Under the pieces are notes generated by a model. That model searched no databases. It had not been told where the DNA came from and was given only the letters and a program-made list of their open reading frames with translations. 64,000 nt of DNA from Chryseolinea lacunae (GTDB lineage: Bacteria > Bacteroidota > Bacteroidia > Cytophagales > Cyclobacteriaceae), in the NCBI RefSeq assembly GCF_016735595.1, contig NZ_JAERRB010000015.1, positions 1 through 64,000 on the forward strand, read 5' to 3'. Shown here in pieces: positions 43,428 to 52,221 of this stretch. The position numbers were made by a program, and so were the translations under genes. The stretch's first letter is position 1, and every line of letters begins with the position of its first letter.

Positions 43428-45164
43428 ATGAAACAATTTTGCTTGATGGGTTTGCTGCTGCTGGCTCTTGGCCCGGTGCACAGCCAAACGTATCGCTGGA
43501 CCTGGAAGGGCGGCTCAAAGAATTTTGAAACGTCGCCCACCTGGGGCGTGCGCGGTGTGGCATCGGCCACCAACACGCCGGGTGCCCGGCAGGAGGCCCT
43601 GACCTGGACCACACCCGACGGTGCGTTCTGGCTGTGGGGCGGAAGAATAAAACAGAATTTATATAGCGACCTCTGGCGTTTCGATGCCACCACCGGATGG
43701 TGGACCTGGATGAACGGACCCAGCGGACTGAACGCCGCCGGGACCTATGGAAACCTGCGCGTTGAAACTCCAGGCACAAATCCCGGCGCGCGACGCGGCG
43801 CCGTGGGTTGGGTGGACGACCAGGGAAACCTGTGGATGTTTGGTGGCCGCGGCAAAGCCTCGCTCGATGTGGACCCCGCAAAACAGGAGGGCTACCTGAA
43901 CGATGTCTGGAAATATGTGCCGGCACAAAATCAGTGGGTGTGGATGGCCGGTGCCAAGCGCGCCAACGAAATCAGAATACTGGGCAATGGCAACGGCGGC
44001 GAACCCGGTGGCCGCATCGGATGCACCGCGTGGAAGGGCAAAGACGGAAATTTCTATTTGTTTGGCGGCGGCTGGGCCGATGGCTGGGCGTTGCCCAACG
44101 TGTTTTATAACGACCTGTGGCGCTATGACCAGACGCGCAATGTGTGGATGTGGCAATGGGGCGATCCGCCGCAACGCAACTGGGGCGATTATGGAACGCT
44201 GGGTGTGGAAGCTCCCTGTTCCGGAAATGCATCAGGCCCCTGCAACCTGCCTCCCAAACAGACAAACGCAACGGGGTGGACAGACGCCGAAGGCAACCTC
44301 TGGTTTTTCGGCGGCGAACCCAATGGCAACCCGTTGTTCTCGCAATACACCACGCACCTGTGGCGCTATCGGCCAACGTCTAAACGCTGGACCTGGATGG
44401 GTGGCCAGGCCGCCGACGTGCGCACCAAACTGGAAGGGCAATATGGCACACGCGGTGTGGCCTCGACCAACAACCTGCCCATGGCGCGCTCGCGCGCAGC
44501 CACCTGGACCGACGCCACCGGCAACCTCTGGCTGTTTGGCGGCGATGTGCTGGGCACCTATGGCAACGATGTGTGGAAGCTGGATGCGAAAACACTGGAG
44601 TGGACGTGGGTGGCCGGCGCAAATCTGAACGTGACCTCCGAACCGCTGGCTGTGTTTGGAACACTGAACACAACTGCCGACACCAACCAACCCGGCGCAC
44701 GCACCGGCGCGGCCACTTGGGTGGATGCAAAAGGCAACCTGTGGATCTATGGTGGCGCCGGTCTGGGTGAAACGTCGTTTGCCTACGGCACACTGTCGGA
44801 CCTGTGGATGCTGGATGCCGCCACGCCGATTGTTACACCACCACCAACACCACCCGTGACGCCACCGGTCACACCGCCCACGACACCACCTACTGACCCC
44901 GGCACGGTGACTGCGACGGAAGAAATGGAACAGCAAAGGATTCACATGTTTCCCAATCCGGTTAGTGAGGGAAATCTTGTGCTGGAACAAATGCCGCGTG
45001 AGGTGCGTGTGGAGGTGATGAATATTGATGGCGCAATGGTGTGGCAGCGCGAGGCAAGCGTGGTGGAGGAAGTGGTGGTGCAGGGATGGCCCGCGGGCGT
45101 GTATTGTGTTCGTGTGAAGGCGCGGGGTGAGGTGATTTATGTTGCGCGGTTTGTGAAACGGTAG
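43428..45164 (+). CDS. Kelch-repeat protein with T9SS sorting domain
   Basis: A 578-residue secreted protein. After a short signal peptide come six Kelch-like blades, each with a GN-LW-FGG core and a DLWRFDATT- or DVWKL-type strand (from about residue 60 to 465), which would close a beta-propeller. A linker of repeated TPP units (about residues 467-490) leads to a T9SS type A tail: MFPNPVSEGNLVLEQMP...GWPAGVYCVRVKA...VARFVKR. It should be exported across the outer membrane and anchored at the surface. Binding partner unknown. Confidence 0.88.
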   Translation: MKQFCLMGLLLLALGPVHSQTYRWTWKGGSKNFETSPTWGVRGVASATNTPGARQEALTWTTPDGAFWLWGGRIKQNLYSDLWRFDATTGWWTWMNGPSGLNAAGTYGNLRVETPGTNPGARRGAVGWVDDQGNLWMFGGRGKASLDVDPAKQEGYLNDVWKYVPAQNQWVWMAGAKRANEIRILGNGNGGEPGGRIGCTAWKGKDGNFYLFGGGWADGWALPNVFYNDLWRYDQTRNVWMWQWGDPPQRNWGDYGTLGVEAPCSGNASGPCNLPPKQTNATGWTDAEGNLWFFGGEPNGNPLFSQYTTHLWRYRPTSKRWTWMGGQAADVRTKLEGQYGTRGVASTNNLPMARSRAATWTDATGNLWLFGGDVLGTYGNDVWKLDAKTLEWTWVAGANLNVTSEPLAVFGTLNTTADTNQPGARTGAATWVDAKGNLWIYGGAGLGETSFAYGTLSDLWMLDAATPIVTPPPTPPVTPPVTPPTTPPTDPGTVTATEEMEQQRIHMFPNPVSEGNLVLEQMPREVRVEVMNIDGAMVWQREASVVEEVVVQGWPAGVYCVRVKARGEVIYVARFVKR

Positions 45165-45194
45165 AGGGGAAAGTCGGAGACTTTGAAGATCAGG

Positions 45195-45217
45195 GGCGCG
45201 GGTCGCAGACCCGCGCC
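45195..45217. terminator. GC-rich hairpin between convergent genes
   Basis: GGCGCGGGTC at 45195-45204 pairs with GACCCGCGCC at 45208-45217 (GCA loop). There is no T-tract on either side; its place between converging genes suggests a bidirectional transcription stop or repeat-type hairpin. Confidence 0.4.
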
Positions 45218-45220
45218 AGG

Positions 45221-46321
45221 TTAGTGGAGGGCTTCTTTCTTTTTGGAATAGACGGCGTTTAGCCTACGGGTGAAGTTGTCCATTTCCTGGGAGACCACCT
45301 TGATGTAGTTGATGTATTCCAGCAGTTGGTCGTGGTTGGGCTTTTCCATTTCGATGACGGATGTCAGGCCCAGCATGGTGGCAACGGGGCGGCGGAGCAC
45401 GTGTGAAATGTCGTGGGTGATTTGTTCGAGGGCTTCTTCGTAGGCCTTGCGGTTTGAGATGTCCTGGAAGGTGCCATACCAGAGTACGTTGCCGTTTTGC
45501 ATTTTCTCGGGCTTGGCCTTGGCCCAATACCACGACGTTTTGTTTGGGTCCGCTTCGGTCATTCTGAATTCCACACTTATGTCTGAAAGATTTTTGTAGG
45601 ATTGGTCTATGGCGCTTCGGACTTTGGCTTTGTCGTCGGCGTGCATAAGGTCCATGATCGAGACGGTTTTGCTTTTGATGGCGTCGGGGGTGAGCAGGGG
45701 GTTTAGGGAAGTGATGCCGTTGCTTATGAAATGAAAAAAGAAATCGCCGGTCTCGTTCATTTCAAATTGGTAGATGCAGCCCGGTGCCTGGTCGGTCAGT
45801 TTTTTTAGCAACACGGCGCTCGATTCAATTTGCTCTTCCTGATCGTGCAGGAGTTTTCGGGCGTTGAGAATGTCCATCACTTTTTTGGCCAGCAGTTGAA
45901 GGGCGCGCTTTTGTTCTTCGGAGATTTCGCGTGTTTTGTCGTCGATGACGCAGAGTGTTCCCAGCACGTTTCCTTTTGGCGTCTCCAGCGGTGCGCCTGC
46001 ATAGAACCGGATGTTGGGTGTGCCGGTGACGTAGCGATTGTTTTTGAACCGTTCGTCGTTTAGCGGATCGTTGACTACCAGCAATTCTTTTGGTTTTGTT
46101 AATGCGTGTTGACAAAACGAGTCCGAACGGAGCGTTTCCTTGTCGTCGAGACCTTTCACGGCTTTGAACCATTGCCGTTTGTCGTCGATGAAGGTGATGA
46201 GTGAAATGGGAGTGCCACAGATGGCGGACGCAATGTCGACGAGATCGTCAAGGCCCTTTTCAGGAGGCGTGTCTAAAATGTGGTACTCAAGTAGATCGAT
46301 AAGGCGCGAATGCTCATCCAT
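45221..46321 (-). CDS. GAF-PAS protein with a histidine-kinase-like H-box but no ATPase domain
   Basis: A 366-residue cytoplasmic sensor. The GAF domain (residues 20-170) contains NIRFYAGAPLETPKGNVLGTLCVIDDKTRE; a PAS domain follows (about 180-300, with WYGTFQDISNRKA closing it). The last 65 residues form a helical hairpin starting with THDISHVLRRPVATMLGL, similar to a HisKA phosphoacceptor helix with His before LRRP, but the chain ends without the HATPase part. It may be phosphorylated in trans or act as a dimerisation sensor. Confidence 0.85.
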   Translation of the reverse strand: MDEHSRLIDLLEYHILDTPPEKGLDDLVDIASAICGTPISLITFIDDKRQWFKAVKGLDDKETLRSDSFCQHALTKPKELLVVNDPLNDERFKNNRYVTGTPNIRFYAGAPLETPKGNVLGTLCVIDDKTREISEEQKRALQLLAKKVMDILNARKLLHDQEEQIESSAVLLKKLTDQAPGCIYQFEMNETGDFFFHFISNGITSLNPLLTPDAIKSKTVSIMDLMHADDKAKVRSAIDQSYKNLSDISVEFRMTEADPNKTSWYWAKAKPEKMQNGNVLWYGTFQDISNRKAYEEALEQITHDISHVLRRPVATMLGLTSVIEMEKPNHDQLLEYINYIKVVSQEMDNFTRRLNAVYSKKKEALH

Positions 46322-46462
46322 AACTTTATTGTGACAACAGTTGTGAAAAACGACAACATTAATTTAAAAGTTATTTGGAAGAATATCCACTAAAAATCCT
46401 GAATTTATTGCCGCGTCAGAGGCTTGGTGATAGTGATGTTGAAAACTTATAGCTTAATAAAT

Positions 46463-46708
46463 ATGAAGCTGATCGATTTAATAGAGTACCTAATCAATCC
46501 CGAAAAATTAAAAGTGTTGTATGAAAATGAAAAGTTAAGTGCAGACTCAGAAGGTTTGTTAGCATACATGCAGGAAAGATTGAGCCTTGATTCCGAGATT
46601 GTTTTTTTTAAGATTGAAGAAACTGAGGATATGGTTTATGAACACGGCGGAGTGCGCTATGTACAGTTTTTTCCAATTGACTATGCGGTTGAACTTGTTC
46701 GAATCTGA
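46463..46708 (+). CDS. small hypothetical protein, probably frameshifted at its 3' end
   Basis: An 81-residue acidic protein (MKLIDLIEYLINPEKLKVLYENEKL...). Near 46690-46700 the +1 frame continues as ESDLALKGKGYTNLQIAERLLHYRIYDA up to a TAA at 46785-46787 with coding-like character. Deleting one base would give a continuous protein of about 107 residues whose C-terminus looks helix-turn-helix-like. No family is recognised. The gene is AT-rich compared with its surroundings. Confidence 0.55.
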   Translation: MKLIDLIEYLINPEKLKVLYENEKLSADSEGLLAYMQERLSLDSEIVFFKIEETEDMVYEHGGVRYVQFFPIDYAVELVRI

Positions 46709-46989
46709 TCTGGCGTTGAAGGGAAAAGGATATACGAATCTACAAATAGCAGAGCGGTTGCTGCACTACAGAATTTATGATGCTTAACAGTTTGTATTTG
46801 GGAATTGTAATCATTTAGATCATCATACTGAAAGCTTCTGAAAAGATTATCAAAGAATGACCACGCCAGTTCAGCAATTCTTAGATGTCTTCGCTAACAA
46901 CAGACGTTTTTCGTTGCCATGCGCTGATCAAAGTTGCGTGAGCGCGCGGGTTGAAATTTCGCCGATGTTCAATTAGAAGGAGAGTGTGC

Positions 46990-47081
46990 GTGAGCGATGG
47001 GAACGGCACCCCACAGCAGGGTGGGATGTGTGTGGCGCGAGGAGTATAGTGGACAGCGCGGCCGCCAACTGGCGGACACGC
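46990..47081 (+). repeat. dispersed GC-rich repeat, copy B
   Basis: The stretch aligns with the reverse complement of 32279-32384: GAGCGATgGGAACGG near its start and GCGAGGAgTaTAGtGGAcAGCgCGgCC (about 47036-47061). A small hairpin CCGCC/GGCGG closes it. It occupies part of the gene-free interval 46788-47094. Confidence 0.65.
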
Positions 47082-47094
47082 TCTGAAATAAAAA

Positions 47095-47120
47095 ATCCGG
47101 CTTCGGGCCGGATCTTTTTT
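47095..47120 (-). terminator. terminator of the metalloprotease operon
   Basis: ATCCGGC at 47095-47101 pairs with GCCGGAT at 47107-47113. T-runs flank it on both strands (TTTTTT at 47115-47120; TTTTTATTTC on the minus strand), so it can act in both directions. Confidence 0.75.
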
Positions 47121-47132
47121 ATCGAGTTAATA

Positions 47133-49529
47133 TTATTTCTTAATCCACTTTTTCAATACACCCTGCGATCCCATTCTCACATGGATAAGATACAACCCCG
47201 CCGGCCACGTGGAGGTGTCGATCGCGGTGCTTAACGTGGGCGTGTCCTTTAGCAGCGACTGGGGTGCCATCACATCCTGGCCCAGCATGGACTGGGTGTG
47301 CAGGGTTACCTGGCCCGCATAGTCGTTGGCGATGGTGAGGTTGAGGCGGGTGGTGCCGGGGTTGGGGTGGAGTTGGATGGAGGCGTTGAGGTCGGCGCGC
47401 TCGGTGGGCGTGGGGGTGCCACTCACGTATACCGTGGCCGTTGCGTTGGGGTGGCAGAGTTCGAGGCCGGAGCCAGTGACGGTGTAGGTGGTGGTGCGCA
47501 CGGGGTTGACGGTGAGTTGCGGACCGAGCACATCGCTGATGGTGTTGTCGCTGGAACTCCAGGAGAAGATGCTGGCGCCGCGGCCGTTGAGGATGACCTG
47601 TTCGCCCGGCTCGATGAGCAGCTTGGACGACGACACCTGCACCGAGGGGTTAGCGCCCACAATGGGCACGATGTTGAGGGCCACGTTGGCACCAAAGGCG
47701 ATGGTCATGGAGCGCCACTCGCCGTTGTCGTCCTGCACCCACGAGGTGGAGTTGGTGGCTTCGTTGTTGGCCGAGGTGATGACGGCGAGTTTATAGCCCG
47801 CGTCGTTCACAATTTCGATGCCCACGTGGAAGGGTTTGCCAAAGGCTGCGGGTGTTTCGCGGTCGAGGGTCACTTCGGTGAAGCGGTTGTTGGCGATGTC
47901 GTCCTGCACTTGTTTGAGCAGGAGTTCTTTGCGTTCGAGCACGGCGCCGGGTCCGCTTTGGTAGCCCAGCGCATTCCAGACGGTGACGTTGATGGTGGCG
48001 TCTTCGCTGAGGGATTCGAGATGACCGAATTTGATTTTGACGCCGCTGATGTATTTATAGCCACACGTGTTGTTGAACAGTTCGGAGTAGGCCTTGGCTT
48101 TGGTGCTGTTGGTGCCGGCGAGGTAGCCGGTGTAGGCGCCGAAGTCGGCCGCGTCGAGCACAGTGGGTGTGTATTCGGGTTTGAAGTTGGAGAAGCTGGA
48201 GCAGAGGCCTTCAGACGACACGGTGATGTAGCCAGCCACCTCCAGGGTGTCGGCCCATCCGATTTTGTTTTTGGCGCTGTGCCACACCTTGTAGACACCG
48301 GCCACGTTGTAGCGGATCTTGGGGTTGGCTTCGGTTGAGGAGGCCGGGTCGCCGCCTTCGAACTTCCAGTAGTATTGTGTGGGGAAGTTGGTAGACAGGT
48401 CGGTGAAACGCACTTCGCTGCCCGACAGCACACAATTTGTTTTGTCGGCAATGAAGCTGACCACCGGCGGGTCGGTGACGTTGGGCGGCGCGCAGAGCGA
48501 ACCTTGTGCATAGAGCGCTTTGCGTCGTGGACTAACGGACAACACGGCGCGGATGCGTGCCTTCTGGCCGATGGTGAAGATGTTCATGCAGTCGTCGTCG
48601 GTGTAGTCCATGTAGTTTTGGGGCATGAGCAGGTTCACGTTGTCGCAGCTGAGCTTGGTGGTGGGGCAGCCTCTGTTGGGACCCTGGGCAGGCGGTGTGT
48701 CGTCTACAAAGTCGGTGGCGCAGGAGCCGTCGCCCCAGATGTGGCGCAGGCCGAGCCAGTGGCCGGTTTCATGGCTGAGGGTGCGGCCTTTGTTGTAGGG
48801 TGGCGACATGATGGGGAAGCTTCCTTTCTGAGCCGAGCCGAAGGATGTGTATTGAATGACCACGCCGTCGGTTTTGTCGGAGCCGCCCACGTCGTTGAGA
48901 CCGGAGAGGCCCGACTGGTCGGGGAATTGCGCATAGCCCAGGAGGTTGGCATCTTCGCCGCCGAACTTGAGGGTCCACACGTTGAAAAATTTGGCGGAGT
49001 TCCAGATGGTTGTGGGCTTGAGCGAGTTGTCGATCTGTGCGCGTGTCCAGGTGTCCTGGCCGCCGTTGTAGCGGTGGATGCCAGGTTCGGTGAGGAGGTT
49101 GCCCTGCTCGTCTACAGGCGAGAGGCAGAATTCAATTTCGATGTCGGCACCCACGGGGCTTGTGTTGAAGCCGTTGGTGCCCGCCTTGCGGCGGAAGTCT
49201 TCGTTGAGCACTTCGATCTGCGATTTTATCTGGGCCTGGCTCAGGTTCATGCCCGTGCCCACGGCTTCGCCTTTGTGCACCACGTGCACGATGATGGGGA
49301 TGGTGATGAGTTCAGCCTGGGGGCGGCCGTTGGGACTCTGGTGTTGAAATTCTTTCATCTTGGCCTGGATGGCCTGCTCCAGGTCGTCGAAGTTTTTGCG
49401 TTCGGGATAGCGCCGTTTGTTGATGCTGTCCTGTTCCATGGTTGCGCACTGGCGGATCGATGTCTGGGCCAGGCCGGAACCGAGGGCTGCGGTGAGGAAT
49501 GCTATTGTCAAAAAAACGCCACGTGTCAT
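47133..49529 (-). CDS. M43-type (pappalysin-like) zinc metalloprotease with PKD domain and T9SS tail
   Basis: A 798-residue secreted protease. After the signal peptide and a propeptide-like region comes the catalytic domain with the zinc motif HETGHWLGLRHIWGDG and the Met-turn PQNYMDYTDDDC. A PKD-like domain follows (about residues 355-440: VRFTDLSTNFPTQYYWKFEGGDP), then a beta-rich region and a T9SS type A tail (IQLHPNPGTTRLNLTIAND ... PAGLYLIHVRMGS). It is the last gene of the SusC-SusD operon, so it should digest proteins outside the cell for uptake by the TonB-dependent system. Confidence 0.92.
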   Translation of the reverse strand: MTRGVFLTIAFLTAALGSGLAQTSIRQCATMEQDSINKRRYPERKNFDDLEQAIQAKMKEFQHQSPNGRPQAELITIPIIVHVVHKGEAVGTGMNLSQAQIKSQIEVLNEDFRRKAGTNGFNTSPVGADIEIEFCLSPVDEQGNLLTEPGIHRYNGGQDTWTRAQIDNSLKPTTIWNSAKFFNVWTLKFGGEDANLLGYAQFPDQSGLSGLNDVGGSDKTDGVVIQYTSFGSAQKGSFPIMSPPYNKGRTLSHETGHWLGLRHIWGDGSCATDFVDDTPPAQGPNRGCPTTKLSCDNVNLLMPQNYMDYTDDDCMNIFTIGQKARIRAVLSVSPRRKALYAQGSLCAPPNVTDPPVVSFIADKTNCVLSGSEVRFTDLSTNFPTQYYWKFEGGDPASSTEANPKIRYNVAGVYKVWHSAKNKIGWADTLEVAGYITVSSEGLCSSFSNFKPEYTPTVLDAADFGAYTGYLAGTNSTKAKAYSELFNNTCGYKYISGVKIKFGHLESLSEDATINVTVWNALGYQSGPGAVLERKELLLKQVQDDIANNRFTEVTLDRETPAAFGKPFHVGIEIVNDAGYKLAVITSANNEATNSTSWVQDDNGEWRSMTIAFGANVALNIVPIVGANPSVQVSSSKLLIEPGEQVILNGRGASIFSWSSSDNTISDVLGPQLTVNPVRTTTYTVTGSGLELCHPNATATVYVSGTPTPTERADLNASIQLHPNPGTTRLNLTIANDYAGQVTLHTQSMLGQDVMAPQSLLKDTPTLSTAIDTSTWPAGLYLIHVRMGSQGVLKKWIKK

Positions 49530-49538
49530 GCCTTGTCG

Positions 49539-50042
49539 TTAGTTAGAATTGGTAGCCTTGAAAACCATGCGATAGCTACTGGTATTATTTTCGTCGAGGA
49601 AGATTTCGATCTCCATTTGCGAGTCGTCAACATTGCGCACAAAGTAGGGGAGGCGCACATCGGCCAGCACCGGAAACACAAACGACAGCGTGGCGTTGGC
49701 ATTGGAAAAACTCCAGGTGTCGGTGAGGTAGACCTGCGGGTCGCCGGGTTTGCAGGTGGTTGCGCCTTCGAGCACTTCGAATGTTTTTTGTGGATCGGCG
49801 TGAAAGGTGTAGAGGTCGTCGGCCGCGCAGGCGCCCAGCGCCTGGCGGAGGTCGGCTTCATTGAAGTTCACATCGCCCTTGCCGTCTTCTTTGATGGTGA
49901 GGCGCGTGAGCTTCCACGAGCGGCTGCTTTCGCCGGTGAACACCTGCGTGTAGGTATAGGGTTTGGGCTTCAGCTCTTCGTTGCAGGCCGAAGCCAGCAG
50001 CAGCAGGGCCAGCGATTGCAATATGGTGTAGCATGTTTTCAT
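49539..50042 (-). CDS. putative lipoprotein of the SusCD operon
   Basis: A 167-residue protein with a lipoprotein signal (Cys20, lipobox ASAC) and no recognised domain. Beta-rich, with a segment DTWSFSNANATLSFVFPV, resembling small lipocalin- or Ig-like surface lipoproteins. The gene starts 11 bases after the previous one and is followed 9 bases later by the protease gene. It may bind substrate at the cell surface. Confidence 0.7.
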   Translation of the reverse strand: MKTCYTILQSLALLLLASACNEELKPKPYTYTQVFTGESSRSWKLTRLTIKEDGKGDVNFNEADLRQALGACAADDLYTFHADPQKTFEVLEGATTCKPGDPQVYLTDTWSFSNANATLSFVFPVLADVRLPYFVRNVDDSQMEIEIFLDENNTSSYRMVFKATNSN

Positions 50043-50053
50043 TTCGCGTTGGT

Positions 50054-50851
50054 TTAGTCCCGTACGAGCTTAAATGAAAATTCGGGTTGCCCCTTATAGT
50101 CCACCAGCTTCACCTTCATGTTGATTTCGCGCGTGAGCGGATTCACAAAGCCGGAGCCGTTAATGGTGGCCGAGTCGGCCAGCAGGGTTGTTTCTTCTTG
50201 GTCGGGAATGGTGAGCGTGTTGTCGCCGTTGTCGACAAAGGTGAGGTCGCGCTCGCGGGAGAATTGAAACACACCGATGTCCCAGTTAGACAAGGTGTAG
50301 GTTTCGCAGTCGGTGCTCACAATCGAGATGCCGGTGACGGGCACCGTCAATTCGTTTTTGATGCCGGAATAGGAACCGCCCAGAATGCAATCGTCCTGGA
50401 TGGTGAGCATAAATTTTTTGCCGATGGTGCTACCGGCCTGTCCCACCTGAATCTCGTCGTTGCTGGTGGTGTTGAGGGTGAACACCAGGTTTTGGGAGCG
50501 GAGAATGTTGTTGGCATTGTTGATGAGTTGCACGGTGATGTAGCCAAAGCTGTTTTGCTTGGCGATCTTCACCACGCCCCGTGTGCCCACAATGGTGTAG
50601 TCGATGCCTTCGCGTGCCGTGCCGCTCACGGTGTAGGTGGCCGTGATGTCGTCGGCGAGTTGAGGGCCCACGAGGTGCACTTCTACCTGCAGGGGTTTGC
50701 TATAGCTTTCTTTCAGCACCTGCACGGTGTCGGAGAACCGCACGTGGTAGGGGCCTTCGAAAATGACCCGTTCGGTTTCACAACTCCACACCAGCGCGGC
50801 GAGCGCCACCAGGGTCAAACACAAATTCCGTATCGTCGTGTTGCGCATCAT
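50054..50851 (-). CDS. surface lipoprotein with Calx-beta-like domain (DUF4843-like)
   Basis: A 265-residue lipoprotein (Cys24 in VWSC). The middle, LQVEVHLVGPQLADDITATYTVSGTAREGIDYTIVG, is Calx-beta/DUF4843-like: the GT-AREG-DYT motif is typical. A C-terminal beta-sheet region follows. Proteins of this type often sit next to SusD and help bind nutrient at the surface. Its start is 2 bases after the SusD stop. Confidence 0.75.
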   Translation of the reverse strand: MMRNTTIRNLCLTLVALAALVWSCETERVIFEGPYHVRFSDTVQVLKESYSKPLQVEVHLVGPQLADDITATYTVSGTAREGIDYTIVGTRGVVKIAKQNSFGYITVQLINNANNILRSQNLVFTLNTTSNDEIQVGQAGSTIGKKFMLTIQDDCILGGSYSGIKNELTVPVTGISIVSTDCETYTLSNWDIGVFQFSRERDLTFVDNGDNTLTIPDQEETTLLADSATINGSGFVNPLTREINMKVKLVDYKGQPEFSFKLVRD

Positions 50852-50853
50852 AG

Positions 50854-52221
50854 TTAGTAGCCGGGATTTTGATTGCCGACCAAAGCCGGGTTGTTTTGAA
50901 TTTCACGCTGGGGCACAGGCCACAGTTCATATTTCGATTGCCAGTTGGGCGACGCTGCGGCCATCACGGCGGAGGCGCGGCCGGTGCGCACCAGGTCGTA
51001 CCAGCGATGGCCTTCGAAGGCGAGTTCATAGCGGCGCTCGTTTTCAATGAGCTGTATCATCTGCGATTTGGTGACGGCGCCGATCTGTGGTGCTTTGGCG
51101 CGTGCCCGCAACACATTGATGTCGGTTTGTGCTGTGTTGTCGCCGGTCACCTTGTCTTGCTGCGCGCGGGCTTCGGCGCGGATCAGATACATTTCGCCCA
51201 GCCGGAAGAATATCACGTTGTTGTTGTCCTGGTCGGCGGTGCCATATTTGGCTACAGACCAGCCGTTGTCGTTTCCTTTCAGGTTGTCGGCATTGAAGCT
51301 GATGGAGCTGAAGCGGTCGCCCGACTCGTCTGACGCCAGCGCCACAACGGTGGGGTTAGACGGAATGATTTCGCGCCGGCCCACAAACAGGTTGTTGAGG
51401 CCGATGTTGCCGTTGGTGCCGGGATCATCAGTGAGTGTGTAGGCGGCTTCGAGGATGGACTCCGCAGGAAAATCGCGGGTGACCACATTCACAAAAGCCG
51501 TGTCGAGCGAATATTGTTTGGAGGTGATGACCTGTGTGGCAAATTTTTCGGCGTCGGCCCAGTTTTCCTGGTAGAGATGAAAGCGTGCCAGGGCGGCTTG
51601 CACGGCATACTCTCCGGCAAACCCTGTGTTGACAGGTTTTGTAGGAAGTTTGCCCAGCGCGGCGGTGTAGTCGGCCAGCACAAACGCCAGGATTTCGTCG
51701 CGCGAGGTGCGACCGATGTTCCGGTTGTCGTCAATGGCCGTGGTGGTGACCAGGGGCACGGCGCCAAACGAATAGGCCGCGATGAAGTAGGCATAGCCGC
51801 GCAGAAAGTGAGCCGTGGCCATCACCTTGTCGCGCTGCGAGGTGGGCACGCCTTCCACTTTGGGGAGCCGCTCGAGAATGAAGTTGGCGATATACACTGC
51901 CTGATAGATCGAAGACCACAGCGTGGCCACCGATGCGTTGGCCGACGTGATTTGTTTTGTTCCCAACTCCTGATACTGTGTGAACGTGCCGTTGTTGATG
52001 AGCATGTCGGCCGTGGCGTCGCCGGCGATGACCGTTGCCGGGGCGATGGTGCGGAAGGCGTTGTATAGACCGATCTCCACGTTGTTTACATCAGCCGGTT
52101 CGTTCAGCACCACGTCGTCGGTGAGGATGTCGACGGGCTTGGGTTCAAGCGTGTCTTTGCAGGCGGGCAGGAGGCCGATGCAGAGCGCTGTCGTGAAGAG
52201 GATGCGGTATAGATTTTTCAT
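50854..52221 (-). CDS. SusD/RagB family nutrient-binding lipoprotein
   Basis: A 455-residue lipoprotein (lipobox LPAC, Cys21) with the tetratricopeptide-like helices of SusD: FLRGYAYFIAAYSFGAVPLV in the first half and the RagB C-terminal EMYLIRAEARAQQ, NERRYELAFEGHRWYDLVRTG. SusD caps the SusC channel and captures ligand. Its ATG overlaps the SusC stop as ATGA. Confidence 0.95.
   Translation of the reverse strand: MKNLYRILFTTALCIGLLPACKDTLEPKPVDILTDDVVLNEPADVNNVEIGLYNAFRTIAPATVIAGDATADMLINNGTFTQYQELGTKQITSANASVATLWSSIYQAVYIANFILERLPKVEGVPTSQRDKVMATAHFLRGYAYFIAAYSFGAVPLVTTTAIDDNRNIGRTSRDEILAFVLADYTAALGKLPTKPVNTGFAGEYAVQAALARFHLYQENWADAEKFATQVITSKQYSLDTAFVNVVTRDFPAESILEAAYTLTDDPGTNGNIGLNNLFVGRREIIPSNPTVVALASDESGDRFSSISFNADNLKGNDNGWSVAKYGTADQDNNNVIFFRLGEMYLIRAEARAQQDKVTGDNTAQTDINVLRARAKAPQIGAVTKSQMIQLIENERRYELAFEGHRWYDLVRTGRASAVMAAASPNWQSKYELWPVPQREIQNNPALVGNQNPGY

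Noticed and set aside
44850-44900. CACC-rich short repeats as a CRISPR or satellite
   Set aside because: They encode the proline-threonine linker of the Kelch protein and lie in frame.
47298-48338. 346-residue plus-strand open frame
   Set aside because: Antisense to the metalloprotease C-terminal part; composition is biased as expected for a shadow.
48375-50057. 560-residue plus-strand open frame
   Set aside because: It is antisense to the metalloprotease and lipoprotein genes, is rich in Val/Gly/His/Ala from codon mirroring, and has no recognisable domain.
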